Assembly: GCF_003255815.1 (NCBI RefSeq)
Contig: NC_037677.1
Coordinates: forward strand, 110,064,936-110,128,935
DNA from: Theropithecus gelada
Taxonomy: Eukaryota > Chordata > Mammalia > Primates > Cercopithecidae
Reading direction: 5' to 3'
DNA: 64,000 nucleotides
The notes beneath the pieces are model-generated. The model was not told where the DNA came from. It was given only the letters and a program-made list of their open reading frames with translations, and ran no database searches. Below, piece by piece: positions 1 through 10,370 of the stretch. Position 1 is the stretch's first letter. Each line of letters opens with the position of its first letter. Both the position numbers and the translations under genes were made by a program.

Positions 1-815
1 CCCGGGGACCTGTAGATAAATGATGGCATTCAGAAGCCAGGGGCTCATGTTACCCCAGAGCTGCCCACAACCAGCTTTCCTCACCCTGAGTGCCTTGGCA
101 GCAGTGTGTTTTCCAGCTCTGCATCTCTGGCTTAATGGGGAGCCAGTCTAGAGCTCTGGAGCAAAGGACATGAGATCCAAATCTGATTCCAAGTGGGCAA
201 ATGACAAGCAGCTAATTTCCAAAGCTGTGCGGTGGATATTTTTTCTTCCTTCAACCCTCTGGGAGAGAAAATGATGCAAATGAGAGATCCCAAGGGGGAG
301 TAGCTTGTTGTAACTTATGATTAATCTTGAAAAACCACATGAGTTAAGTATTCCAGTCCTGGAGCTAACCTAAAACGAGGAACATGATACCACTCACTGA
401 CATGCTTGCTGGCTCCCTTGCTGCTAAAATCCTAGATGCTTTTGCCCTGTGCAGCTCTCTTGCTGCTTAAGCCAGTGGAGGGCACCTTTGTTGGGATCAG
501 CTAGGAAATGAGCAACCTTAGAGTCTGTCTTCAGGAAATACTCCTCTAATCAGAAGAATAGCCCAATGAATTGTTACAGGTTTTTCTTTTTCAAGTACTT
601 GATCTCATTGTTCTTCATGATAGTATGATGTTGGGAGCCATCTCATCCTCTCCTGAGTCCAACAAAAAGGCTTCTGAAAGCATGTTGAGCCATGGCTCAC
701 TATGGGTAGAAATGGTGATGGTAAATGGCACCTGGGGGAGAAAGCACTGGCCATCCCACCTCTTCAAAAGTAGGGCATCTATATGCCCTGAAGAAGACTC
801 TCTGCCGGGTGACCA
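1..815. other. single-copy noncoding DNA
   Basis: I recognise no repeat, exon or RNA gene here. The open frame at 571-822 has no recognisable domain and ordinary length for noncoding DNA. Confidence 0.5.
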
Positions 816-819
816 CCTC

Positions 820-1065
820 TGACCATGAGCAAATCATTGTACCCCTCTAGGCTTCGGTTCTTCACCTCAACAATGGGACTGGCATTGTTCATCTTACCTC
901 CAAACTTTCTTGAAAAACAAAGTCACCATGGCAATAATATAGTCTGTGCCTTAGCTCCCTCTCTTGGGAGTTTTTATGAAAATTAAATGAGCTAATGCAT
1001 GCAGAGTGCTTAAGGTCGTGCCTGGCACACAGAAAGTGCCGTATAAATGTTGGTCATTATTTTTA
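820..1065 (+). mobile_element. MIR SINE remnant (interrupted)
   Basis: The left part matches the MIR core (a CCTCTAGGCTTC-like version of the CCTCTCTGTGCCTCAG motif). The right part matches the MIR tail (AAATGAGCTAATGCATG, then GTGCCTGGCACACAG). About 90 bases of unrelated sequence lie between the two halves. It is an old, diverged SINE with no coding role. Confidence 0.75.
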
Positions 1066-1744
1066 TTGGCTTTTAACAAAGCCACCAGTAAAGATGTTGA
1101 AAAGTAGAAAGTGTGGCTCCAATAAAAGCATGAATTACCTCCCTATTATCGCAGCTCTTAAGATATTTTCCTGAGTAGGCAATTGGGCAAGAGGGTTCTT
1201 CAGCCCAACTGTGACTGGCTGCAACCCTCACATGCCTAGGTCACCCTACAAGAGAAGTGGAATCTTTGGACAGGTCCGTTTTAAGCCAGGGGGATTTTCA
1301 ACGTGGACCTTTTGATGATGAACCATCAAAATGTAAGAACACGTTTTAAATTAACAAGTAAAGAAGACAAGAGATAGCCTTGTGCCTTCCTCCCTCCTTG
1401 AGCCTAATCTTGTTTTTGAAATGGACCGTCTTGGAGTCCATGAAAAAATGTTGCTATTTCCCACATTTCCTGTTAATGATATGTTTAGGGTTTGTTTTTT
1501 TTTTTTTTTAAGTTTGAGCATTTGTTTTCTAGTTTGCGTCTGACTATCCTAGGTCAAAGTGGTGATGTCAAATATCTGTATTCTTTCATAGACCACCCAG
1601 TCTTCTCAGTGTGTCTTTTTTGGACCCTGGGCAGCTTTGCCAGGGTAACCAAAGACAGTGTTAGACCCAATCGTATCCTAAGGGGAAGGAGGCAGCTTCA
1701 CTGGCCACAAGCACGAGAAAGCCTAAGTTGGGGTACTGGGGTGT
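1066..1744. other. single-copy noncoding DNA
   Basis: Nothing is recognised apart from a short T-run near 1495-1510. The 92-residue frame at 1492-1770 runs through that T-run and shows no domain. Confidence 0.45.
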
Positions 1745-1985
1745 CCAGGATTGGAAGGCATTTATGTTAATTGGCCACCATTTACAGCTTCATTCCAAGC
1801 CCTGATTTTAATTAGCTGCTTCCGGATTGAATCTCCCAAATGTTCTGCCTCCATCCTTGTTTAATCCTGCAGTCTGATGGGCCCTGACTTATGCACATCA
1901 ATACTGTTTACAAACATGAAAGCTGCCCAGCAGTTTTTGAACTTTAGGTTCCGTCATTGGTTATCGATAAGGAAAGGCAGCCCTG
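1745..1985. promoter_or_regulatory. possible conserved noncoding element
   Basis: Non-repetitive AT-rich block with a homeodomain-type TTAATTAG near 1808, a forkhead-type TGTTTACAAAC near 1907 and an ATTGGTTATCGATAAGG segment near 1957. The motif density is suggestive only; cross-species alignment would be needed to call it conserved. Confidence 0.25.
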
Positions 1986-2264
1986 CAGGGGGTGCATCAA
2001 TACTACCAGGTCAATATTCCACATACAGGCAAGATCCAGGCCTTTCTGCATGGTCAGGGGGAGGAGGCAGCTGTGGGCTGGGTATCTGACTCACTTTTCT
2101 TTGCCCTGTATAATAAGCATCTTTTTTCCATTCTGAGTCACTCAGGTATCCCTATGGGTTGATCCAGTTATTTAAGAAGCTTCCTGTTGGGCAAGAGGAC
2201 AAAGCCACCATTTTGGAAGAATATATATATATATTTTTTCAGTGGACACATAGGGGCATGTTTC
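1986..2264. other. noncoding DNA with a short AT run
   Basis: Single-copy sequence; a short (AT)n run at about 2222-2235 is the only simple repeat. Confidence 0.4.
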
Positions 2265-2420
2265 TCCTAGGGTGCTAGACTTGGAATCAGTTTTCTGCAA
2301 GGCTCCTACGCTAACAAGCTATAAGATTTGGAGCAAGTCAGACCCTCTCTTGGCCTCACTGTTTGAATATAGAAAATATCAATCTCAATAGTTAAATGTG
2401 GTAACATATGCAGAAGTGTT
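2265..2420 (+). mobile_element. MIR SINE remnant
   Basis: Diverged MIR body: GCAAGTCAGACCCTCTCTTGGCCTCA corresponds to the conserved MIR core (soluble only as short matches), followed by a degraded tail. First of three same-orientation MIR pieces within 600 bases. Confidence 0.6.
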
Positions 2421-2449
2421 TTTATAAACTGGGAAGGATCAAGTGTGTT

Positions 2450-2705
2450 GTGCAATGGGAAGTGCATGGTCTATGAAGCCAGACATAGGTTCATACCCCA
2501 GTTCTTGTAGTTACTGGCTGGATATCCTTTAGTAGTCTGCATGTTCTCTCTAATCCTCAATCTACCTGCATGTTAAATGGGCTTAATCATGATACAAACC
2601 TGGAAGACTGTTTGAGGATTAGATGGATTAAACATCAAAGAATGTATCTTAGTGCCTGGACCTAAGAAACACTTAATACATTTTAACTGTTTCTTCATTA
2701 TTAGC
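2450..2705 (+). mobile_element. MIR SINE
   Basis: Nearly full-length old MIR: a GAAGCCAGACATAGGTTC head, a core ending in TGTTAAATGGGC, and a GAGGATTAGATGGATTAAA tail with TTAGTGCCTGGA. It runs in the same direction as its neighbours. Confidence 0.8.
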
Positions 2706-2754
2706 GCTATTTTTATTAAATTATCATCATTACGATTACAATTCCAAGGTCTGG

Positions 2755-2845
2755 TCACTTAGCCGAGTGGCCTTGGAGAGGTTACTTTCCTTTCTCAGCC
2801 CTGGTCCCCTCAGCAGCCAAATATAGAATTAAATGGAAATATTGT
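2755..2845 (+). mobile_element. MIR core fragment
   Basis: Short segment resembling the MIR core (GGCCTTGGAGAGGTTACTTTCC, then TCTCAGCC). Fragmentary and diverged. Confidence 0.45.
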
Positions 2846-3490
2846 ATAATTGATGGGGAGGCATATTTTATACACTCAATGCATGTTAGTTCTCTTCCCC
2901 TAATTTTTGTTGTCTTTCTTTCCTCTTGTGGAGGGATAAATGCTTCGTTTCTTCTTGCAGCATTCTTTGTAAATCTGAAGGAAGCATGCTTAGCCCCTTC
3001 ATTTCAAGTCAGGATTGAAAGATCTACCCCAGTTGAGAAGAGCAAGCTTTCTGGGCCCTGGCACCAGGCTGACTTCCCTCGGGAGTTGCCTCTGCTGGGC
3101 GGTTTCCACAAGGCCCCTCTGGGTTTTTTGTTTTTGTCTTATTGACTCTTAAACATCTCTTCCTCTCCCTTTCTGTATTCCAGAAAGTAATTTGTGGGGA
3201 GCAGCTTCGTCGATTCAGGACTTCATTCTCAAAAATTCCTATATAGGACTCCCAATTTCCAAGGGGGTGAGACCCACAGCCCATGTACTGTGCAACTGGG
3301 AATTTATGTGTTTCTGTGATTTCTGCAGTCAGAAGCCCCCAAGCCACATTTATCCATTTAGCATTTGCCGATGTTCTGAGATGCCTCAGGTTTTCACTGA
3401 GTTTATTAAATTGCTGGGTGGCTTGGAATTAGCACCTCCCCCGACTGCACTGACTCCCATAAACCAACAGCTAAAACTCTGCCTTCCAGA
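2846..3490. other. single-copy noncoding DNA
   Basis: No repeat or gene recognised. Overlapping open frames on both strands (2879-3145 plus, 3024-3347 minus, 3192-3497 plus) show no domain and look like chance. Confidence 0.4.
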
Positions 3491-3601
3491 AGGGTGACCA
3501 ACTCATCCAGACTTGTCTGGGAGTTTCCGCCCCTGGGTACCGAAAGTCCATGTCCTGGGAGTCCCCTCAGTCCTGGGCAAGCTAGGACAGTTGGTCACCC
3601 T
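3491..3601. mobile_element. short non-autonomous DNA transposon with terminal inverted repeats
   Basis: The left end begins AGGGTGACCAACT and the right end is AGTTGGTCACCCT, its exact reverse complement over 13 bases. Imperfect pairing continues inward to about 35 bases per side (CTTGTCTGG against CTGGGCAAG). At 111 bases it is MITE-sized and has no coding capacity. I recognise the AGGGTGACCA end type as a mammalian DNA-transposon end but cannot name the family. Confidence 0.6.
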
Positions 3602-3963
3602 ACCTTTTGGCACAGTCAAATTATCTTCCCTTTCAGTGGATGATGCAACAAAAGAAAATGGAAACTGTGAGGTTTCTCTACCGAAAAGGAATGGGGACAC
3701 CCAAAGAGACCCTGGGCTCCCTGTTCTGAGGACTGGGACTTAAACAGCCACTCCTTCCTCAGAGAGCAGGAGGCACTCCTTCCTACAAGGGATTCTGTAG
3801 AAAGCACTAGACAATATGAATGATGTGATGGGGTGAACAGTTCAACTTCTTATAGAGTATGAGAATCCCTTTTCTCCCACCCCTCACCTCTCCTTTGGGT
3901 CTCACATGAGACCCCGGGGGGCAGAGCAGCACCCATCATAAATCCAAAAGAGAATGTTGGTAT
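3602..3963. other. single-copy noncoding DNA
   Basis: No repeat or gene recognised between the inverted-repeat element and the target-site duplication of the next Alu. Confidence 0.4.
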
Positions 3964-4303
3964 CTCTTTGGTTTATTTTATTAAATTTATTAATTAATTT
4001 ATTTATTTATTTTTGAGATGGAATCTTCTGTCGCCCAGGCTGGAGTGCAGTGGTGCGATCTTGGCTCGCTGCAACCTCCACCTCCCAGGTTTAAGCGATT
4101 CTCCTGCCTCAGCCTCCCAAGTAGCTGGAATTACAGGCATCTGCCACCATGCCCAGCTCATTTTTGTATTTTTTAGTAGAGACGGGGTTTCACCATGTTG
4201 GCCAGGCTGTTCTCGAACTCCTGACCTCAGGTGATCCGCCCACCTCGGCCTCTCAAAGTGGATTACAGGCATGAACCACCGTGTCCAGCCCTCTTTGGGT
4301 TTA
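3964..4303 (-). mobile_element. Alu SINE with target-site duplications
   Basis: Full-length Alu in reverse orientation, body about 4010-4290, with a (TTTA)n-rich tail at 3976-4012. CTCTTTGGTTTA at 3964-3975 and CTCTTTGGGTTTA at 4291-4303 are the flanking target-site duplications, differing by one inserted G. AluS-like by its right-arm sequence. The open frames across it are Alu artefacts. Confidence 0.95.
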
Positions 4304-4524
4304 AGATTCATAAAAACTACAGTTTCTTAGAGAAAGAACAGCAGATGCCATTCTACCAAATATGGGAAGAAAAAAAAAGGAAACTTGAGAATAAGTTAAA
4401 TATAAGCAAGGCGCCCATGACATTGATGCTAAGTTCCTGGTGTAACTGATGCTCCTGTGGAGCTTTTAAAGGAATGAGCAAGAGGGCAAAGGACATACAG
4501 TAGCTAATTGTTCCTGAGTAATCA

Positions 4525-4710
4525 GTGAATACCAGGCTCTATGCTGTGCTGACCACTCACAGGCCTTGAATCATTTGCTCCCAGCAACCACCTAGGAGGC
4601 AGGTACTGTTATTAGAGGGATGTCACCGAGTTTCACAGACGTTGAATTAACTGATCTAAGATTGTGCAACAAGTGAGTGGCCAACCAGGACTTGGGTCCT
4701 GGTCATCAGG
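4525..4710 (-). mobile_element. MIR SINE
   Basis: Reverse-oriented MIR: ATACCAGGCTCTATGCTGTG, then GGAGGCAGGTACTGTTATTAGA, the degraded exon-like core and the AAGTGAGTGGCCAACCAGGACTTGGGTCC end. Each is matched only in short pieces, as expected for an old copy. Confidence 0.75.
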
Positions 4711-4887
4711 AGCCACGTTCTTGCCCACTGTGGAGCACTGTGTGCCTGTCTTGTCTACCCTAGCACAGCATAATCAACCTCATCAACTGTCCCACAGATT
4801 TTTACCATGTTCTGAAAATTGCTTCAAAGGTGCTTTGCTCAGAATGACCCCAAGCAGCCACTGCTATTAATGCCGGCTGGAGCGCAC

Positions 4888-4902
4888 ACACACGCATGCA
4901 TG

Positions 4903-4940
<38 letters not shown>
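4888..4940 (+). repeat. (CA)n microsatellite
   Basis: Imperfect CA run with CGCATGCATGCACG interruptions at its left end, then an uninterrupted CA tract of about 17 units to 4939. Confidence 0.97.
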
Positions 4941-4941
<1 letters not shown>

Positions 4942-6370
4942 CGCTGCTAATGAACACATTGAGACTCCAGTGGAATTGTTATTAAACCTGCAGCTTTGCT
5001 TTTAACCTTGAGCTTGCCAGGCACTTGTCTCAGTGACTTCTGGCCGGAAGTTGGGCGAGGCAGTCTAAATTGGGAGTGATCACAGAAGGTGGTGATGAGG
5101 TGCTGGAGCTTGGAAGGCAGGGCCATGCGGGAGGCAGAAGGCTCTGTGTGGGTTGTGGCTCCTGCCCATAACTCCTCAAGGCTTCGGGAAATGTAGAACC
5201 ATTGAGTGCAGGCCTTGGAAACCGCGAAGGGGCCAAAGCCAGCTCATATCCCCAGAAGCAGATGTGCAGGACTGGGTGAGGTCAAAGCTGGGAACTAGAA
5301 GCCAGGAGGTGGGCTCTGTACTCCAAGGCTGAGCTGGGAGGGCAGACTGGACTGGGAGAAGAAGTCAAGTTCACCTGAATGCATCAGGGGAAGACTGCTC
5401 CGCGTAGTGTCTGGGTCATGCATATTCTTGCAGTCCCTGAGCTTCAAGCCACATATTTTCAAAGGCCCAGACTCTTCTAGCCCAGGGCTCTGAGCGGGAG
5501 GAGAGCTGAAGCTGGAACAGCTAAACCCTGAAGAGTCTAAATGTCACTGTTGGAAACTCAGGGGCTGGAAAGAATATGATTCTGCCTCAAAGGCCCTTTG
5601 AGTTTCTCCCCTTTCCCTCTCCACTACCTCAGTTTCCCTCCTTACGCCTTCCCATCCTCCTCCCCCAACCAAAGAACATCAGCCAGTTTATTTGGGGCTT
5701 GCCAGCTCTCAGAAGGGGAGTGAGCCAGAGGTATGAAGCTGGAAGACACAGCTTCCTTCAATGTTCTCCTTTCACTGGAAGTGAGAACTGGGGGAAGACG
5801 CTCCCAGTGGTGTGTGGTTGAGTGTCGGAAGGTACTTCTTGGGGCACTCACTTGCAGCTCTAACTTTCTAGATTCTTCCATGAGCTGGAAGTGCCTTTAT
5901 TTACCTTTAAGGAAGATTCTTCCTCAGTGGCACAGGGTAGACTGCCCTGTGATTTCATACCTGGGACTGGGGCCTGTTCTATGAAATTCTGGGAAAAGTT
6001 TTCATCAATTTTTCTACCAACAAGTCAGAGCGGGGTCTGGCTGACTGTTACCGCCTCTTTCTCCAAAAGGGAGGGAACGTGTCACTTTTGAAAACATGGT
6101 CTTCACAAGGTAATGCATTAGGCTGCAAATCTGGACTTTTTTCTCCCCCTCCCCCTCTACCTTTTTTTCCTTGTTAATTGGCAGAAAATTAATGAACAAG
6201 GTACTGATGGAGCAGATGCTTCTTGTGGAAAAAGGCAGAATTGGAGTTTTTCTTACCTTACCTTCTTTTTTTTTTTTTTTTTTGAACACATCAAGAAGGT
6301 AGTAACATGTGGCAGGTCAGAAATTAAGAGAAGGTAACAGTACAGATTGTAAAGAACACAAAGGAGTTGG
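4941..6370. other. single-copy noncoding DNA
   Basis: About 1.4 kb without recognised repeats. A pyrimidine-rich stretch lies at 5595-5670 and a T-run at about 6268-6283. The overlapping open frames at 5576-6091 have no domain or codon signal that I can see. Confidence 0.4.
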
Positions 6371-6371
6371 G

Positions 6372-6420
6372 GATGTGTGTTTGTGTGTGAGTGTGTGTGT
6401 GTAAGTGTGTGTGTGTGTTT
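6372..6420 (+). repeat. (TG)n imperfect microsatellite
   Basis: TGTGTGTTTGTGTGTGAGTG-type run, interrupted by AAG, directly upstream of a T-run and the candidate conserved block. Confidence 0.9.
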
Positions 6421-6459
6421 TCTCTTTTGTTTTAACTTCCTTGCATCTTTTTTTTTTTT

Positions 6460-6640
6460 TTTAAGCTCATATTCGGCTGCAGCTCATAATTAGCAGCTAG
6501 GCCTCTGGGACCTAATTAACCAATTTAATTAACAAAAAAAGCACACAAGTCACCCTGACATTTGTCAGCCATTAGGAGGGATGTCAGACTGGCAGTTTCA
6601 GCCGACACATTAATGGTGATTAGCTCATTTGTGACTCACT
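6460..6640. promoter_or_regulatory. candidate conserved noncoding element (homeodomain/TALE motifs)
   Basis: Non-repetitive block with three TAATTA cores (6487-6492, 6513-6518, 6526-6531), a palindromic TTAATTAA at 6525-6532 and a perfect dyad CTGACATTTGTCAG at 6555-6568. The dyad is two inverted TGACA cores of the type bound by MEIS/PREP/TGIF proteins. TTAATGG and further GATTAG cores follow near 6605-6620. This mix is typical of vertebrate developmental enhancers. Conservation itself is inferred, since only one species is visible. Confidence 0.45.
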
Positions 6641-7400
6641 TTTACTCCAGGATCCTCCTGGAGAGGCAGCCTCTAAGCCACACTGCCCAGAGCTGTGGGG
6701 TCAGGAGCTTGACCTTCAAAGGTCAGTAGAAAGCCCCCTCCTAGCTCTCCTATTGGGTCAAGGGGCCCCATCCAAATCTTTGTGAAGATGTGTCTATACT
6801 GCTCCCAAGTTTCCGCTGAAGTCCCTTTGGAAAAGCCCAATACTCTTGGCTATTTCTCCAGGGAATGAGAATTCAGCAAAGCCTTCTTTATTAGGGAAGA
6901 AGCTTTTTAAATTTTATTATCGTTATTATATTTGGCCTGTTGGTTCCCATATTTACTTCCTGCACTCGGCAGGGTTGCTGTAGTCAGCTCCGCCAGGCGG
7001 TTTCTTCATTCGGGCACTGCCTTTGTTCTTGGAGTTGATTAATTCTAGTATCTTAGATGATGCAGACAGGTATTTATATAGTGCCTTGACTATCTTTGCC
7101 TCTGATCTCTCTTAATTTAACTCCACTTCCCCAGAAGCCCTGATTTACTAATAAGTCAGGAATCCTATGTAAATAAAAAAAGCTCAGGTGCATGGGTTGA
7201 CAGATAAAGGGAAAGGTGGTGAGGTCTTAAAATACCAGAGCCCTGGTAATATGTCTTCTGGTGTCTTCCTCCCCTTTACCTTAGTCAGTCCCCAAGGAAG
7301 TTTCCAAGGGCCTGTTTTGCTGGCCTGAGGAAATATAAGCACCAAGCATCATTTAGAGTTTGTGCTTGGCTGTATGTAGCAGAAAGTTCAAGAACCACTG
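6641..7400. other. single-copy noncoding DNA, possibly regulatory
   Basis: No repeat recognised. The segment 6895-7160 is AT-rich with CpGs retained near 6968 and 6993-7010 and a TTGATTAATTC segment near 7035. It may be an extension of the upstream candidate element, but support is weak. Confidence 0.3.
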
Positions 7401-7404
7401 ACTT

Positions 7405-7640
7405 AGTAACACGTGGGAATTTATTGTTCTCACCTGACGACAGGTCTCAAGGGAGGCAGTCAGGACTGGAACTGGTACAGCTGCTCCACGAGTTCATAAT
7501 ACCTCCAGCTCCCTCTGTCCTTCTGTCCACTGGCCTTAGCATGTATGAGATTTGTCTTTGTGGTTGCAAGATGGCAGCTCTTATGCTTCGAGGCATCATG
7601 ATTGCATTCCAGGAAGGAAGAAGAGGGGTGAGAAAAAGAA
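7405..7640 (-). mobile_element. ancient mammalian interspersed repeat, family not assigned
   Basis: GGAATTTATTGTTCTCACC followed by a GGCAGTCAGGACTGG segment, GGTTGCAAGATGGCAGCTC and CATTCCAGGAAGGAAGAAG. I recognise this order from other human loci; 44150-44560 in this window has related internal segments. I cannot name the family reliably, so class and strand are tentative. Confidence 0.4.
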
Positions 7641-7894
7641 AAGACCTTTGTGAAATCTGCTTTAAAAAGAAAAATTGAGGAAATTATAGCTTTCTAGGAA
7701 GCCCTACCCAGCAAACACCCATTTTCATTGACCAGAACTATGTCACGTGGCTATCCCAACTACAAGGGACACTAGAAATTGGGTTATTCTTGGATGAATA
7801 CATTGTGGTCATGAACAAAACTGGGATTCTCTTGGTAAAGAAGAAGGGATGGACAGCTATTGGCCAGCTAGCAACGTGTGCCACACCATGGATT

Positions 7895-8080
7895 GAGTTC
7901 CTACTACGGAGGCATATTTCCTTGTAAGAACCCTGAGGGGAAGCGGTGATGATATTCCTGTCTGACAGATGAGACAAGGGGTGCTTAGTGAGGTTAAATC
8001 GTTTGCTTAAGGTCACACTGCTGGTTAATAATTGCAGTTCACACATACCAGACCTGAAGCTTGGGTTTTTCTCTGCCTAC
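7895..8080 (-). mobile_element. MIR SINE
   Basis: Reverse MIR: a degraded tail near 7895, then CTGACAGATGAGACAAGGGG (the core in antisense) and GCTTAAGGTCACACTGCTGG. Confidence 0.75.
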
Positions 8081-8424
8081 ACCATGGTGCACTAGTCATG
8101 GGTTCTCAAATACTCAATCTGTAGCCACATAGTGGGAGTCCTGACGACCAAGATTTTGTCCAGCTGAAAAACAGGATGGGAAACTCCGAAGACACTCTTG
8201 CCCTTCCAGTGTGCCTCTGTTGCTTGCTTGGTTCCAAGCCACACGTTAATAACACCTGTATGGGTTTCATTTCCTCCAGAGCTTGCCCAAGTAAGCCTCC
8301 AAAGAAACCTGGCTTGCCATCCTCTGCCTCCTCCTGCCAGCCCCTAACCCCTGCGCACACATGGAGTTGGCCCATTCGAACTGGAGACACCCTGGGCTGT
8401 GCAATTAGACTGGAGAAAACAGAC
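8081..8424. other. single-copy noncoding DNA
   Basis: No recognised repeat or gene. The overlapping open frames on both strands (8106-8429 minus, 8176-8457 plus) lack any domain. Confidence 0.4.
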
Positions 8425-8463
8425 CCCATTTCAAAAGGTGACTCCCTACCATTTTGAAATGGG
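8425..8463. repeat. 12-bp perfect inverted repeat
   Basis: CCCATTTCAAAA at 8425-8436 pairs perfectly with TTTTGAAATGGG at 8452-8463 across a 15-base loop. It abuts the candidate regulatory block that follows. Confidence 0.8.
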
Positions 8464-8720
8464 ACTTCATTAATTGCATTCCCCTATTGATTCATTACCA
8501 TGAAACAGCCTGGAGTGCTTGCCTGTAGCCTAACCTTTCTCAACAGAGGGAGCCGGACATTCTTTGCAGGTAATCTACAGGGCCCAACAGCAAATATCTA
8601 GAATCGGGACTATTCATGCATGAACAATATAGCAGCTCCTTATTGTTACATGCATTGTTCTCTAACAAAGAGCAACGGGCAGGTTAAATCTATTTTAGCT
8701 GAGAAGGCTCTACAGAAATC
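8455..8720. promoter_or_regulatory. candidate conserved noncoding element (SOX-type motifs)
   Basis: Non-repetitive block with paired SOX-type cores: AACAAT at 8623-8628, ATTGTT at 8642-8647 and 8654-8659, AACAAAG at 8664-8670. A perfect 12-bp palindrome TTCATGCATGAA lies at 8613-8624 and a second ATGCA adjoins the 8654 site. A TTCATTAATTGCATT stretch lies near 8466. Inverted SOX pairs next to POU-like ATGCA suggest an enhancer; this is inference from motifs only. Confidence 0.4.
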
Positions 8721-9760
8721 CTTGCTACTGAGCATTTGATACTGATCACAGAGTCACATCAGGGAACAGCAGCTGAAAGGAGAAAGTCATTTTTATTTCT
8801 GAACTTTAGAGGAGACAACCTCTCCTCTGCTCTGGCTCCCCAGGACTTAGGCCTCTACGTGGGAATGAGGATTTTGTTTTGTTTTGTTTTCTAATGCCAC
8901 TCAATGAGAATGAGTTTCTTAGGGGAATTGGGGGCTGGACAGTTAGGGGGAAAAAGGTATTACACAATGTCGCATTCAGGCAACATATGTGAACTCTGGA
9001 TTCATTCAATTTTAAAAACATGTTCTCAGGGGAATAAAGTCTGTGAGCTGTGAATTATAACGAAGGGCGTGGCAGCCTCAGAGTTGGTGGTGCCTAAATG
9101 GTACCATTTGGAACAGCAGAAAAACAGGAACTTGATTCTGCCTTGGATTTGCCTCTGCTCAGCCGGGCAGAGGAAATGCCCCTTGCTCAATTCACCCTCC
9201 TCGAAAGGGTGAGCCCATTGAGGGTGGTCCTTCTGAGACTTCATGCTCAACATGCATGAGGGCTGGGAAAAGATGGGCAGGGTGAGATACGGATGGGAGA
9301 AAAATTATTTAATCCAATCCTTATATTACAGCAGCAGAGACAGGACCAGGGAGAGGGTGTGGCCTGCCCTTCTAGTGAGTGCTGGGATTAGAAGTCAACC
9401 CACAACTGTTCATCCTCCATGGTAATTTTCAGTAGGAAACATGGTGTTGAATTGGGCCAGGAGGATGGCAACAATTTAACTCCGGGGCTGGTGGGAAGAA
9501 CAGTATATCCAAATCATTTAACAACCAGTCCAGGATGGGCACCACTAGATCGGGCAAGGGCATCAAGCAAGCATAATGGACGCCAACCACAAATGCCATT
9601 CGTGCTCCCAAGTGGGTCCTGATGCTGACTCTCAGGCCTCTCTAGATCTCAGTGAAACCATCATGGAACAGCCCAGAGATGGAGCCATGTGAAGGAAGGA
9701 GCAGCCCACAGTCACCCAGTCACTGACTGGCGTGTCAGAAAAGTAGGTGATTCCATTAGT
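8721..9760. other. single-copy noncoding DNA
   Basis: About 1 kb with no recognised repeat, RNA gene or domain-bearing frame. A short TTTTG run lies near 8875-8890. Confidence 0.4.
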
Positions 9761-9764
9761 TGCT

Positions 9765-10370
9765 TGAAATTGTTTATTCTACAAACATCTAGAAAGGTGC
9801 ATGAAATAAACAAAGACCAACCAAGTGAGGAAAGCAAAGGCTATTTAATCAGAGCTTGCTATGGCAAGGGAGTCAGCCACCACCCTTTGCGAAGACTCAA
9901 AGGCAGGCCAGGAGTGGGAAAGCTCTACAGAGAGAAAAGGGAAGCCTCAGGTGTGTGCAGATTTGAAGCTGTTGGTTTTGGGGAGCTGTGTGTGGGATAA
10001 CTAGAAAGGGGGCATCCTATCTGATTGGTTGGGGTGCATATTTGGCTTTCTCTGGTTGGTCTTTAAGTTGGAAGTGGAGGCAAAAATTAGGGAAGTGTCA
10101 GTTATTAATCAAGTCCCGTCTATTTGGGGCAGATTGTTGTAGGGGTTACTGTTTAGCTTCCTGGATCGTCACTAGAGAGAGCAAACTGGCTTCCCATAAA
10201 TCCGACTTACAGCAGACTGGCTTCCTGGGTTGTTTGTTGTAGATAAGAGGTTGCTGCAGGTTGTGGGTCAAAGTTCTATTTTTATGCATGGTCTGAACAT
10301 TTTCTGTTTGTATATTCGGTCTCTTAGTCCCCAGGTTGTCTCTAGCTTGGTTCAATTATTTCTCTCCAAC
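9765..10370 (-). mobile_element. possible LTR-retrotransposon remnant
   Basis: The stretch has the flavour of an antisense LTR: TGGCAAGGGAGTCAGCCACC, GGTTGGGGTGCATATTTGGC, TCTGGTTGGTCT and AGGTTGCTGCAGGTTGTGGG in an order I associate with ancient ERV LTRs. I cannot name the family and see no clear ends or target-site duplication. Confidence 0.3.

Noticed and set aside
4013..4311. Open frames in Alu copies (also at 11277, 28481, 29475, 31001, 35825, 43051, 53524)
   Set aside because: Standard Alu-derived frames on either strand; no evidence of exonisation in the sequence.
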